From: Amia ocellicauda | Lineage: Eukaryota; Chordata; Actinopteri; Amiiformes; Amiidae | DNA length: 64,000 bases | Reading direction: 5' to 3' | Assembly: GCF_036373705.1 (NCBI RefSeq) | Contig: NW_027102662.1 | Location: 744,001 to 808,000, forward strand | The notes under the pieces: generated by a model | What the model was told of the DNA's origin: nothing | Database searches by the model: none | Seen by the model: only the letters and a program-made list of their open reading frames with translations | In this document: positions 12,340 through 23,033 of the stretch, one piece after another | Numbering within the stretch: position 1 is the stretch's first letter | How the letters are laid out: each line of letters starts with the position of its first letter | Translations under genes and position numbers: made by a program

Positions 12340-12472
12340 TTGCCCTTGAGCAATGCAAAATAGGTCAGTGAAAATAGAAACCTTTATCTCACAGGCTGGC
12401 CCACGGGAAACGCCTGTGCGCGTTTTACCAGCCTGCTTCGATGGGAGCCATTCGAAACGCCAGGACGGGTCG

Positions 12473-12545
12473 GTTTCCGTAGTGTAGTGGCTATCACGTT
12501 CGCCTCACACGCGACAGGTCCCCGGTTCGAAACTGGGTGGAAACA
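12473..12545 (+). tRNA. tRNA-Val (CAC)
   Basis: 73 bases, GTTTCCG acceptor start, A box TAGTGTAGTGG, anticodon loop CTCACAC, B box GGTTCGAAAC. The last anticodon-stem pair is a mismatch (T-C), and two pairs near the acceptor are G-T, so function is possible but weakened. Confidence 0.82.
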
Positions 12546-13065
12546 ACCCGCGGTGCACGTATGCCAGTGCCGTGTTACCCGTCCTCATCTCTCTGCCCCA
12601 AGGCCGGCCGTCGTTTTCTCTTCCTCGGAGTGGCAAGAAATCCTGACCTTGAGAACTAATGATCGAAGAAGGGTAGCTTTGCGAGGCGCTGGAACCGACA
12701 CTTTTAAAATCGATACATGTTGTTGCTGTTACAATACGACCGTAGCAGGATCGGCGACATTGCTGTTACTCTTATGTAGTTGAAGGCGCAGTATAGCTCT
12801 GATAGTCTGCTGGTGAAGGAAGACCACCAGCCGTTTGAACAAGCCATTCAGCATCACCTTGTTGGGCTAAGTGCAGGCACTGTCAGAGCGCAGGGCGTCC
12901 TGCCTTTGAAAGAGTTTCCAAAGTGTCCTGATGTGCCCTTGAGCATTGCAAAATAGGTCAGTGAAATTAGAAACCTTTATCTCACAGGCTGGCCCAAGGG
13001 AAACGCCTGTGCGCGTTTTACCAGCCTGCTTCGATGGGAGCCATTCGAAACGCCAGGACAGGTTG

Positions 13066-13138
13066 GTTTCCGTAGTGTAGTGGCTATCACGTTCGCCTCA
13101 CACGCGAAAGGTCCCTGGTTCGAAACCGGGCGGAAACA
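13066..13138 (+). tRNA. tRNA-Val (CAC)
   Basis: 73 bases with a fully paired acceptor stem (GTTTCCG with CGGAAAC), intact anticodon stem around CTCACAC and one G-T pair in the T stem. It is the best CAC copy here, together with 32730-32802. Confidence 0.88.
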
Positions 13139-13355
13139 ACCCGCGGTGCACGTGTGCTAGTGCCGTGTTACCTGTCCCTGTAACGCGGCCGGCCATCGTT
13201 TTCTCTTCCTCGGAGTGTCAAGAAAGCCTGACCTAGAGAACAAACGATCACAGAAGGGTAGCTTTGCGAGGCGCTGGAACTGACACTTTTAAAATCGATA
13301 CATGTTGTTGCTGTTACAATACGACCGTAGCAGGATCGGCGACATTGCTGTTACT

Positions 13356-13361
13356 CTTATG
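13356..13361. repeat. Target-site duplication CTTATG (left of copy B)
   Basis: CTTATG lies directly before the element start and again at 28993-28998 after its end. The empty site TTACTCTTATGTAGTTG survives in uninterrupted tRNA units at 12771-12776, 30246-30251 and 57656-57661, which proves the duplication. The same hexamer flanks B' on its right (39347-39352), C on both sides (39960-39965, 56396-56401) and D on its left (58618-58623). Confidence 0.92.
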
Positions 13362-13546
13362 AGTAGATAGTTGGCTTTTTTGGGCGCGGCCTATTTTGTT
13401 ATGACGTATGCCCTAAGCTTATTAATATTCCTACGTCATAATTGGGGGGCGTGATTTTAGGTAGAGTTATTTCCTTAATTATTCCTACGTCATATCCGTC
13501 AGAAAGTGTACACCCATAAAACCCTGAACAACAAGGCCGCCCATAA
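13362..13546. repeat. Left terminal inverted repeat of copy B
   Basis: These 185 bases match the reverse complement of 28808-28992 almost base for base and diverge at the inner edge, after the sequence GGCCGCCCATAA. Three TGACGTA-type motifs lie inside (13402-13408, 13432-13438, 13486-13492). In protein-primed elements such ends serve as replication origins and integrase substrates; that role is inferred from the family. Confidence 0.93.
13402..13492. promoter_or_regulatory. Cluster of three CRE/ATF-like motifs in the terminal repeat
   Basis: TGACGTA at 13402-13408 and its complement TACGTCA at 13432-13438 and 13486-13492. The last two sit in a repeated ATTCCTACGTCATA block 54 bases apart. 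Each terminal repeat copy has the cluster. Binding by host CREB/ATF-family factors is an inference from the motif. Confidence 0.5.
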
Positions 13547-13643
13547 CCTGTTGTTCTTGTTGTTCTTGATGGTCAACTGTAGAGTGTGAATGGGTCGGCT
13601 CTTCCTGTAGTGGTTGGGGGTCTTTTTTAAATATACATTTAAT

Positions 13644-13662
13644 GGTTTAGTAAATCTAAACC
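13644..13662. repeat. Perfect 7-bp stem hairpin in the leader
   Basis: GGTTTAG, five bases, then CTAAACC. The same hairpin occurs in copies C (40248-40266) and D (58906-58924). Its role is unknown; it lies about 100 bases inside the terminal repeat, where a replication or promoter element is possible. Confidence 0.5.
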
Positions 13663-13663
13663 G

Positions 13664-13905
13664 TTATAAGATCAACAAGTTCTGTTGTCTGTAATGGTCC
13701 CAGGTCTTAACAATGCCAGTTTTGAATTGTGCGTTTATCATATTCACACTGTCTCTGTCTGTCTTTCTCTCTCTCTCGCCCAATCATTTTATAAAATTCA
13801 ACAAGTTCTGTTGTCTGTTATGATCCCAGGTCCTAACAATGCCTGTTTTGCATAGGGTACTTATGTTATCCACACTGTATCTGGCTCTGTCTCTCTCCTC
13901 AAATT
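13664..13905. repeat. Duplicated ~126-bp leader block in copy B
   Basis: The string CAACAAGTTCTGTTGTCTGT occurs at 13673 and again at 13799. Each occurrence is followed by a CCCAGGTC(T/C)TAACAATGCC block, a CACACTGT string and a CT-rich microsatellite. In copies C and D both halves are preceded by TTATAAGATC, a possible duplicated TATA element. Confidence 0.65.
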
Positions 13906-14811
13906 TAATTAAAAATTTAATTAAAAAAGAGGGTGTGTGTGTGGGTGTTTGTGTGTATAGGTTAATTGTTTTTGTAAAAAAAAAAAAAAAAAAGCTGTGG
14001 TTATATTTTATCTCTCACATAATGTGTTCAGTCGTTTTACTTAAATACATTCTAGGGTCTTAAAGCTCATAAGAGTTAGACTTAAGATAAGGATATGCTT
14101 TTAAGGTATTTTAGCAGTCTCAATCCCTGATGATAAGGAATCGTTTAAAAAATGAAAACAACTGATCACTCAATGCTAAATAGATCACAACACTCAAGGC
14201 TAAATCACTCACACCATGGGGGGCGGGGGTGTGCTCATACAACAATAGGTATGGCGTGTGGTATCAAAACATTCAGAATACTTTTAACCTATATAATTTA
14301 TAAGCTTTGTAAAATAAACCCAAATATCTCTTTTGCGGGGATAAACGCTGTTCTGAGTAGTTTGTGACTTGTTTAATACCAAACAAAGCATCGCTATAAA
14401 AAAAAAAAAAAAATCACTGTAAAAGCGCTAGTTATTTTTGATCTTTATAGTTATTTTCTAGGCTCAGGTTGTTTTTTAGCGCTTATAAAGGCCTGAAATA
14501 TTCTTAGTGGTTGTTGACTATAGGTCTTGATGCTTAAAAATGTTTTTTTGAGAGACCAAAAGGTTCTAATAAAAGTTTAGAGTAGAGAGGAGAGAGATCG
14601 TCTCCATCTTGGTTTCTATTTGAAATTTGATGCAGTGTCATTTTATTGGTTGGTTTTGATATGTTAATTGGTAACAGGGTGGCACAAAGGCCAGACCAGA
14701 ACAATGCCTTACAAGCAGATCCGGCATGTGGCCATCATTATAAGTATGAAGGTCTGGTCTTCAGCTCGACAGACTCATACTGACCTTTCGATTTAAGACT
14801 AAAGATCAACA

Positions 14812-16852
14812 ATGTCCGGAAACAACATCAGCGATTCGATTTAAACGAGTTTTTAGGCAAGTCTTCAGATTATTTTCATTGACTCAGAGCGTGTTGTGTG
14901 CATGTATTGTAAATAAGGCTATAACATCTGTTTTAAGTTCTGTAAAATTATTTTTCAGCCAGTCAACAGGAGTTAATTCCCAACGCTGAGGAGATCATCT
15001 GGAACAACGACGGTAAGATTTTTGTGTTTGCGCTCATGGGTTCTTATGCATGGGTGTGTGTGGTTTTGAAGCGGCTCATTAGAGTTATGAAAACGTTTTA
15101 ATATATATTAATGCCGGTCTCTTTAATTACACAGAAACTATCGAAAGGCCTGTGATTAATGTCTCCGAGGATCGACCAAGAGAAGTGGTTGTCCCTAGAC
15201 AGGCTGTCTGCCGACCGGGTAAGAACTAAACCCCTGTTTGTTTGTATAACGTTTCTGTAAGATGTTTGAGTCCAGTTTTGTTAATTTTAAAAAATTATCC
15301 TGTCTAACAGTATTAAGAAACATGGTTCGAGACAACGAAAGGCCTTCCACATCGAGGGCTTGATTCGTTTTACCTTCGAGAACCGTAACCTTTCAAGAAT
15401 CTGAAAGGCCGTCAGCCCCGGTATCTGATAGCTGTGAGTATATATCTGCAGCCTGTAAGAGGTTAAAGCTTTTTATAAAGCGGTGTGGTTAAAGGTTAAA
15501 CATGTCTCTTACCTTCACAGCGGTGCAAAAAGCTAAACCAGCCGAAAAACATAAGAAACGATTATTCTGTGGAGGTAAGTAAGATCTTTCAAACTTTAAT
15601 GTTTTTAAAAGGGCTTTGTTTGCCCGTTGAGGGCTAATATTTAAGCGATGGGTGACCGTTTCCTGTAGGGCGGGGGGTTCTGGGAAAGATCTTTAGAAGT
15701 CCGGACAGGTCTAGGCTTGTTTCTGGGGAACGTGTTTAGAAATGACCGATTGCCGTACCGTCTGGTTAGGAAGTAAAGCCGTCTGAAAGGGTTTAGTAAG
15801 TTGTTTGGCTTATCTCCCGCTATTATACTTCTGTTTTAAAGTGGTTGTAGGAAAAGGCTTGAAGGTGTTCATTGTATTTAATATTTAAACAGATCGTGAA
15901 AACGTTTGTGAAACAGGAAGTCCCGGGATCAGGAAGCGTTTACACTTGGAAGGTTCGTTTAAAAATGAAATGTTGTTGTGTGTGTGTGTGTTTTATTAAC
16001 AATATTACAGTTTTTAAAGAAACATTTAAGAAACAGTTTATTTACAGCTGCTTCTCTGTTTTACATTTATTATCAAGTCCTAATAAATATATTGTCTGTA
16101 AATAATAAGGCGTTGTAGTGAATGTCTAAGGCTATTTTCAAAGGTCTAAAAAAGCTAAAGGTTTTGAATGTCCTGGACATGTTGTTTTAAGTTTGATTTC
16201 TGTCGCCGTTTAAAGATGTAAATGTAATGTATATTTTTATTCTTCCCAAGACTCTTGGGATAGTCATTCTGTGGATGAGCTATTGAGGACAATTACCCCG
16301 TCTAAGTGGGATCAAACATCTTCCCCGGTGAGATCACCGAGAGGATCCCCCACGGTGGTCTTGGAGACCCCCCAACATCTACTCAGGCCACAGCCTTCTG
16401 GGGGTAATTCAACACCCCAGATTTAGCCCGCCGCATTGTCGGGCGGAACAAATACAGGCATCCAACAACCTCAGGGGTCGCCGTCAGTCAGGGCTGACAC
16501 ACCACCCAACGACGGCCTGGTTTCAACATCGTCCCCCCAGACCCGTTTCTTGGCTACAGAAACGCGGAACAGTACCCCGCGCTTGGCCAGGGTGTCACCG
16601 CAAAGGCCTTCTTGGTCTCCGTCCATGAGTATACGCTCGCTCCCTGCCTCCTTCGACCGAGATTTACCGGAGCGACCATCCTTTGAAGCTGAGCCAGGCC
16701 ACCAGCCCCCGGAGCTACTTCCTGAAGGTCGGCATGAGTTGCTACATACTTTGTTACAAAATCAAAGACTTGTGTTACTGGGGCAAAACCTGGTGATAGA
16801 GAGCCAAAACACCCTTATTAATACCCTTACTAACGAATTGTACCGTATTTAA
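14812..16852 (+). pseudogene. Seven-exon viral gene, copy B
   Basis: The exon structure is the same, with exon 1 at 14812-14856 and the last exon at 16251-16852. It shares the exon-1 single-base loss with copy A. In exon 4 a Cys codon has become TGA (15362-15364), and the last exon contains TAG near 16424. Splice sites are unchanged. Confidence 0.7.
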
Positions 16853-16918
16853 TGTTTTAATAGACACAAAACGCCTTACTATTGTGGGTTGTTGGAAAAA
16901 TAAAAAATAAATTAAAAA

Positions 16919-19900
16919 ATGTCCTGACTTGGTAAAAGAACTCACAAACTAAAGGATTATGAACAAGCTAGGGCCCTAAAAAGACCTTCCCGAGAGAACA
17001 TCCCCGGCCCTGTTGTGAACTCCTCTGATGTCCCAATGAACCTGGAACTATTACAAATGATAAATGATTTAAATAACCCCCAATTACCACCGATAGAATG
17101 TGAATTAACAGACTTACCGGTGAACCCCGACCTGTTACAGATGGTCAATGATCTAAATAACCACCTCCCACCGGTAGCGCTTATAGAGGTTCACCCCCTA
17201 GTTCACCCCGATTTGTTTGAAATGGTGGAGGCTTTGGAGGAGCTACCCCGACCAAATTCTGCCCCTATTATAAATGATTTGAGACAATTAGAACACAGGA
17301 TGGCGGCAGAAGCAGCCATCACTATAGAGGAGGGTCTTGACATTAACCGGTTGGATATCTTTGAAGGACTTTTACAGGCTTTAAATGAGCCTCCTCATAA
17401 AGGGGGTTTTGTAGATGTCAGCAGTGGGGGTGTTCGGAATGTGGAGGGTTCTGAGACTGATAAGGCTGTGGTGGACATGCTCTGTGAGAATGTAGGGGGT
17501 GAAGGCTTTGTTCAAAATGATGATGTGTCCAAGAGTACCAGTGATCCCGTGATTATAGATAGACCGGCCTATAACAATTTTGAAATGATTCAGCATTTTA
17601 CTTTTGCAGAACTTTTAAATTGTGACAATTATGCAGAAATATTTGTCAACATACACGAGGCCTTGCAGAAAATGCTTGAACAGGTTGCTGAAAGGGTCAG
17701 ACCTCGAGATGTTGTACAGTTAGAACTCAGAGGGGATGCTTTGTTTAGCAACCTATCTGCAATGCTGAGTGGAGATAATTTAGATGTCTGGCTAAAATCG
17801 AAGCGTTATTGCAAAGTAACGCAGCCATCTTAGCTGATGAAAGTCTGTCTCTGGTAATGAATGTGGTTCGTAACCCTGAGGGTGGGGCGCTTAGAAGACT
17901 GTCGAAATGCTTGAAGAACGACATAATTAGGACCAAGCTCAGGCAATTAGTGGTGAGTTCCAGTGGGGACAATAAGCTCTGTTTTGCTTACAGTTTAATA
18001 AAACTACTCACCCCCGACATGCCTGAACCCCAAGCTCTGCAAGAGGCTTTAATGCTTCATCAGAGGGCCGGCTTAAACTCTCAACAGATGGTTGCCTTTT
18101 CAGACATTACCAAGTTTGAGGAGTTGTTGTCTTTAAAAATTGTTGTGTGGTACCGTTGTGAGGTAAAGGAAGTATTTGTTAAATTTCAGACACATCCTGA
18201 AACCCATACACAGACACTGTTTCTCTTCCTAGGTGATAGACATTAATTTGGAATAAAGAGTTTGACGGCTTTTTTGGGTTGTTCGTATGTTTGTCATTGG
18301 TGTTATAAGGCCTTCAATGATAAGCTTAAGCACCGCTGTGACTGTTACTGTAACGTCTGTTTCAATCCGCAATGTCATAAGGGTTTGGCCCCTACCATCC
18401 GATGTAAAGATTGCTTAAGGATTTGTCTCTCAGCGTTCTGTTTTTCCGAGCATAAGGTACAGAGGGCCGCTGCTGAGGGGGTTAAAAAACTGAGTTATTG
18501 TGATCAAACTAAATATTGCCCGCAGTGTTGCCTCCAGTACCGTTTTCATGAGGTTAAACCACACAAATGTCTGGAGCCGAGATGCAGGATCTGTAATGCT
18601 GATTTAACCCCGGGGTCCGAACACCAGTGCTTTATTCAGCCGGTTAAAAAGGAGCCGCCGCACAACCGGTATGTCTTTTTTGCTTTTGAATGCCGGCAAG
18701 AAAACGGGGTCCACGTTGCTAATTATATACACTGTATTGACATGTTGGATCGTGAGTGGTCAGCTAGCGGTGAGAGTTGTGTCAGGGATTTCTTTACGCG
18801 GTATCGCGGTCCAAAATACCTCAATTACACATTTATTGCCCACAATGCTAAGGGTTATGATTCTTACATTTTGATGAAGTATCTGGTGGAAAATGGGGTG
18901 ACCCCAAAAATAATAGCTCAGGGTAGCAAGATCATGTGTTTCACCGACGAAGCTTTCAACTAACGTTACATAGACTCGTTAAATTTCCTCCCCATGAAAT
19001 TGAGCGCTTTGCCTAAGGCTCTGGGTTTTGAGGCTCAGAAGAAAGGTTGGTTCTGCCATTTTTTTAATACTAAGGACACTCAAAATTATCGAGGGTCCTA
19101 CCCGCCCGCCTCTTATTATGGGGTTGATACTATGATGTCTCATGAGAGGGAGGAATTCTTTAAATGGTACAATACGGTTAAGTGAGGTGTTTTTGATTTC
19201 CGAGAAGAGATGGCCGCTTATTGTTAAAATGATGTGGTGATCCTTAAAGAAGCCTGTGTGCGTTTCTGCACCGAGGTTATCAACACATCGGGTCTCGACC
19301 CATTGCAAAGTGTGACCATAGTGTCTCTCTGCATGAAAATGTATCGGTCCAATTTCTTGCAGAAAAACACTATAGCGGTCACCACTTCTGACAACTATCG
19401 TGCTAGACAAAAGAACTTTTCGACTGTCTCCATACAGTGGCTGGAATACCTGAGTGCCCGGGATAACATATTCATCAGACATGCTTTAAATCAAGGGGAA
19501 GTCAAAATGGGGCCTTACTACTTAGATGGTTTTAGCGACGTGTTCGGACGGCGTACCGCTTATGAGTTTGCTGGTTGTATTTACCATGGCTGTCCTCAGT
19601 GCTTCGACCCAAACACCTTTAACCCCGAAACACAAAAACTCTGCGGTGATATCTACTATGATTTCCAGGAACGAATTGAAACTTTAAAAAACACCTATGG
19701 TTTGAACGTGCTGGTGATTTGGGAACACGAGTGGACGACCCTGAAGCAACAGGATGCGGGGGTACAACGGTTTATGGAAACCTTGGACTTTCCTGAATGT
19801 CTAGAGCCCCGGGATGCGTTATTTGGGGGTCGTACCAATGCCCTCTGTTTACATTATGAGGTAAAGGAGGGTGAGAGAGTAGATTACTATGATTTCACCA

Positions 19901-21117
19901 GTCTGTACCCTTATGTCAACAAGACCAAAATGTACCCGGTGGGGCGTCCAACCATTGTTTATCGTGACTTTCTCGAAATCGGACATTACTTTGGATTGAT
20001 CAAAGTCACCATGTACCCTCCTCGCGAGCTGTTCTTACCCGTGTTGCCTTACAGGTGTTCGGGAAAATTGATGTTCCCTCTGTGTAGAACGTGTGTGGAA
20101 ACTGAAAATCAAACTACCTCTTGTCTGCACAGTGATGAAGATGACGGGTGTCTGGTGTAGCATTGAGCTTGACAAGGCGGTGGAGAAAGGTTACAGAGTC
20201 GGTAAGGTGTTTGAGGTTTGGCATTTTTCTGAAAAATCTGATACTCTTTTTGCTGATTACATTATGACCCATCTGAAAGGGAAACAGGAGGCATCGGGCT
20301 ATCCCTCATGGTGTGTTGACAAAGAGCGATACATTCAGCAATATTTTGAAAAGGAAGGGATCCGTCTAGAGCCGGGGAACATAACTGTAAACCCCGCCAA
20401 GAGACAAATGTCCAAACTGATTTTAAACAGTCTGTGGGGTAAGTTTGGGGAAAGAAATTACCGTCTAAACACAACCTTGATTAAAACCCCTGAACAGTTT
20501 ATAGAATTTATGTTTTCCAAACAACATGCAGTATCACACTTTCAATTCTTAAATGACCACGTGGCACAGGTCCAGTGGAGGGCCCCTAAAGATTTCCCCA
20601 CCAAACAGGGGAACGTTAATGTTTTCATAGCGGTTTTTACCACGGCTTACGCCCGGCTTGAACTGTACAACTTAATGGATCAGTTGCAGGAACGCACGCT
20701 CTATCATGATACTGACTCTGTAATCTTTGTCACCAGGCCAGGGGATTGGGTCCCTCCCCTCGGGGACTACCTTGGGGAGTTAACGAGCGAACTAGATCCT
20801 CAGGAGTTTGTTTCAGGGGGTCCTAAGACTTTTGCCTACAGAACGGCTGCGGGTAAGACCTGTATGAAAGTTAAGGGTTTCACTCTGAACCATTGTAACA
20901 ACAAGCTCATTAACATCAAGTCTCTGACGACCCTGGTAGAAAGTTTTGTAACAAGAAAGACGCGCCTCCTCGTGAGATTATTACAGCCGGAAATCAGATC
21001 TATCGAAATAAAAAGGGGTACACGTTGGAAAATAGATCACTAAACAAACGGTTCAGGGTGGTGTACAATAAAAGAGTGTTGAAGACTGATTATACCACTC
21101 TGCCTTATGGATATTAG
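16919..21117 (+). pseudogene. polB: DNA polymerase B, copy B (broken)
   Basis: All domains are present in order: three amino-terminal repeats (17015-17250), Cys/His cluster (about 18290-18620), exonuclease motifs (FAFE about 18680, IAHNAKGYDS about 18834), motif A (about 19893), motif B (about 20418) and motif C YHDTDSV (about 20702). Breaks: the shared TGA near the start, the shared frame change at 17779-17833, TAA at 18244, the TAA at 18961 shared with copy C, TGA at 19183, TAA near 19225, an 8-base loss near 20145 and a 1-base loss near 20951. In-frame losses of 9 and 12 bases lie near 20318 and 20805. Confidence 0.9.
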
Positions 21118-21769
21118 CGGTGGTTTTGATAACAGACTTCAACACCCTTTCTCCTGTATTATAGCCTGTCCCTCCAATTCGGGGAAGAGCTATCTTATAA
21201 AGAACATCATAGAAGATGTGGACACAACCGTGTCCCAAGCTCTTGACAACATAGTGTGGTGTTACTCTTGCTGGCAACCTCTCTACGATGATTTGGCTTC
21301 GAAAAAAAATAATCTGAAATTTGTGCAAGGTCTCCCCGCCTCGTTGTGTGACGATGACTTGTTCCCGCCCGGTCAAACTAATCTAGTGATCCTTGATGAC
21401 CTGATGGAGCAGGCCGGTGACAACAGTGAAGTGGAAAAAGCTTTCACAAAGTACACTCATCATAGGAATTTAAGTATTATTTATTTAGTTCAAAATCTAT
21501 TTTTTCAAGGTAAAAAAAGCCGCACTATTAATTTAAATGCCAATTATATAATTATTTTTAAAAACCCCAGAGATAAACTACAGGTCACCGTCTTGGCTCG
21601 TCAAATGTACCCTAACCAGACCAAGTTCTTTTTGGAGGCATTTGAGGATGCCACCAAAAAACCCTATGGGGACTTGATTGCGGACTTAAAAGCACAAACC
21701 CCAGAAGACTTTCGCCTCAGAACAGGTTTGTGCCCGCCCGATTGGCCGGCAGTGTATGTGCTAAAGTAA
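21107..21769 (+). CDS. DNA packaging ATPase (A32/FtsK-HerA type), copy B
   Basis: An open frame of 220 codons. It belongs to the packaging ATPases that pump genomes into capsids in Polintons, poxviruses (A32) and related viruses. The P-loop is at residues about 24-31 (PSNSGKS), Walker B is NLVILDDLM at about residue 90, and a conserved THHRNLSIIYLVQNLF segment follows, typical of this family. The start overlaps the polymerase stop. In this copy the first Gly of the P-loop is Cys, while A and C have Gly, and the stop comes four codons early (TAA at 21767). The open frame therefore may not mean an active enzyme. Confidence 0.88.
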   Translation: MDISGGFDNRLQHPFSCIIACPSNSGKSYLIKNIIEDVDTTVSQALDNIVWCYSCWQPLYDDLASKKNNLKFVQGLPASLCDDDLFPPGQTNLVILDDLMEQAGDNSEVEKAFTKYTHHRNLSIIYLVQNLFFQGKKSRTINLNANYIIIFKNPRDKLQVTVLARQMYPNQTKFFLEAFEDATKKPYGDLIADLKAQTPEDFRLRTGLCPPDWPAVYVLK

Positions 21770-21784
21770 AGGAAATACATAAGA

Positions 21785-22120
21785 ATGTCTGTTCGGATTA
21801 AAAGAAATCTGCCACTTTTGCAAATGTTATTTGAGGGGAGCCCGCGCCATAGGAAAGCTGTGCTGGCAGGGGCCCCCTCGGATTTGATCGAGACCCTGTG
21901 TGAAATAGCTTTTAACATCTTACGCGGTAATATACCCCTAACCACTTCTCAACATTCTAAACTCAAAAAACAAAAAGCGGTTATCAAGATCATCGCTAAT
22001 AAGAAGTATTCTATTAAAAGAAAAAGAAAGAAGATTAATCAAACCGGGGGTTTTATAGGACCGCTGTTGAGCATAGCCGTGCCTTTCCTAACCAGTCTTC
22101 TAGCTTCCAGAGTGGGTTAA
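21785..22120 (+). CDS. Small basic protein with hydrophobic Gly-rich tail, copy B
   Basis: 111 codons, intact. The amino-terminal half (LPLLQMLFEGSP, then DLIETLCEIAFNILRGNIPL) looks helical. The middle is very Lys-rich (SIKRKRKKINQ), and the end is a hydrophobic segment beginning GGFIGPLLSIAVPFL. It lies 15 bases after the ATPase and 2 bases before the next gene, so it is probably part of the same late transcript. Proteins of this shape recur in this position in Polinton-type viruses, to my recollection. A DNA- or membrane-interacting virion role is a guess. Confidence 0.75.
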   Translation: MSVRIKRNLPLLQMLFEGSPRHRKAVLAGAPSDLIETLCEIAFNILRGNIPLTTSQHSKLKKQKAVIKIIANKKYSIKRKRKKINQTGGFIGPLLSIAVPFLTSLLASRVG

Positions 22121-22122
22121 TA

Positions 22123-22866
22123 ATGGAATATGCTCAGAAAATGTTTTTGATCCCTCAGGAGCAGCTTGAGAAACTGAGAAAAAATGTTGTCGGGCCAGAG
22201 CCCATTAGACAAACGGCCGAAAACAACCTGGACTCTGAAATGAAAGCTATACAGGCCAGGGCCGATTTAAATCAGTATTCCAAAGCTCAGTTGTATACCA
22301 ACACGTTACAGCGCTACCTCCGTCTGGTTAGACAGGGTGAAAAAGATCAAAACATTTTAACTTTAACCATGGCCTCTCAAGAAAATGGTTCTGGGGCTGA
22401 TGCGGGGGGTACGGTTGATAAAGATGTTGCGGTGACCGAACCTGTTGAGAGTTCAGAGGGAGATGTTGTAACGGATGATTTGAGAAACATGCCGGCCAGA
22501 AGCAAAAGACATGCAGAATATATCCTGCACAAAATGGTTCAGAAACCGCGGGTAACGGCTTGGAATGAACAGGGTGAATTTGTTTTTAAAGGACAACTGA
22601 TCAAAGGTTCACACATGTTTGATTTGTTGAAGAGTGTCACTAGCACTAATAAGGTACCCGATAGTCGCCGACCTGTAGGCTGGAATGCTTTCCTACAGGC
22701 GATGGCCTGTCTGAACATGCCCCAATCAACAGTTCCTAACCAGGAAACGCGACAAAAAATCCGTCTGTGTAAAGAGGTGGAGCCTGATCTGACTCCGATA
22801 TCTCATTACTCTGACCGTGCTGAGCGACCATCCTCAGGATCTATCCATCGTTGGGAAGCTTATTAA
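22123..22866 (+). CDS. Helical late protein of unknown function, copy B
   Basis: 247 codons, intact. The amino-terminal part (about residues 1-75) is highly charged and helical: MFLIPQEQLEKLRK, later LYTNTLQRYLRLVRQGEK. A low-complexity Gly/Asp/Glu stretch follows (about 85-125), then a second conserved block (RHAEYILHKMV and GWNAFLQAMACLNMP). It starts two bases after the preceding stop and is the last plus-strand gene before the convergent minus-strand block. Similar proteins occur next to the ATPase in fish Polinton-like elements as far as I recall; the function is not known to me. Confidence 0.75.
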   Translation: MEYAQKMFLIPQEQLEKLRKNVVGPEPIRQTAENNLDSEMKAIQARADLNQYSKAQLYTNTLQRYLRLVRQGEKDQNILTLTMASQENGSGADAGGTVDKDVAVTEPVESSEGDVVTDDLRNMPARSKRHAEYILHKMVQKPRVTAWNEQGEFVFKGQLIKGSHMFDLLKSVTSTNKVPDSRRPVGWNAFLQAMACLNMPQSTVPNQETRQKIRLCKEVEPDLTPISHYSDRAERPSSGSIHRWEAY

Positions 22867-23033
22867 TCTCATGTTTTTATTTGTCTCCCCTGTAAATAAT
22901 GACCCGACAAACAATTATTTTTTTTTTCAAATGTTGTTCATTTATTTATACCATAAACCCTGCTTTGTATAAGAATTGTGTTGAATAAAAACAAAACTAA
23001 TGATTCAAAGGCTGTTTTCATTATTTTTTCACC

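Larger units (their letters stand above)
12340..13355. repeat. tRNA-Val tandem array between copies A and B
   Basis: Two array units, each with a tRNA-Val(CAC) gene and conserved spacer blocks: CCCTTGAGCAATGC and TTATCTCACAGGCTGGCCCA before the gene, GGCCGGCCGTCGTTTTC and GACCGTAGCAGGATCGGCGA after it, and GTAGTTGAAGGCGCAGTATA between units. An empty element target (CTTATG) is at 12771-12776; the second unit is interrupted by copy B. Confidence 0.85.
13547..14811. other. Leader region of copy B (no gene)
   Basis: About 1.26 kb between the left terminal repeat and the first exon. It holds a perfect hairpin (13644-13662), a duplicated block (13664-13905), CT and GT microsatellites, A tracts at about 13978-13993 and 14397-14413, and a TATA-like TATAAGT at 14739. 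Short open frames exist (for example 74 codons from 13839), but they run through microsatellite and have no family signature. Confidence 0.7.

Noticed and set aside
12487-12783. Frames of 80-119 codons overlapping tRNA-Val genes (also 29962, 39724, 58265)
   Set aside because: They begin inside or just before tRNA genes and cross spacer; the repetition follows from the array.
13839-14063. 74-codon frame in the leader, repeated in C and D
   Set aside because: It runs through CT, GT and A repeats, and the reading differs between copies at the repeats.
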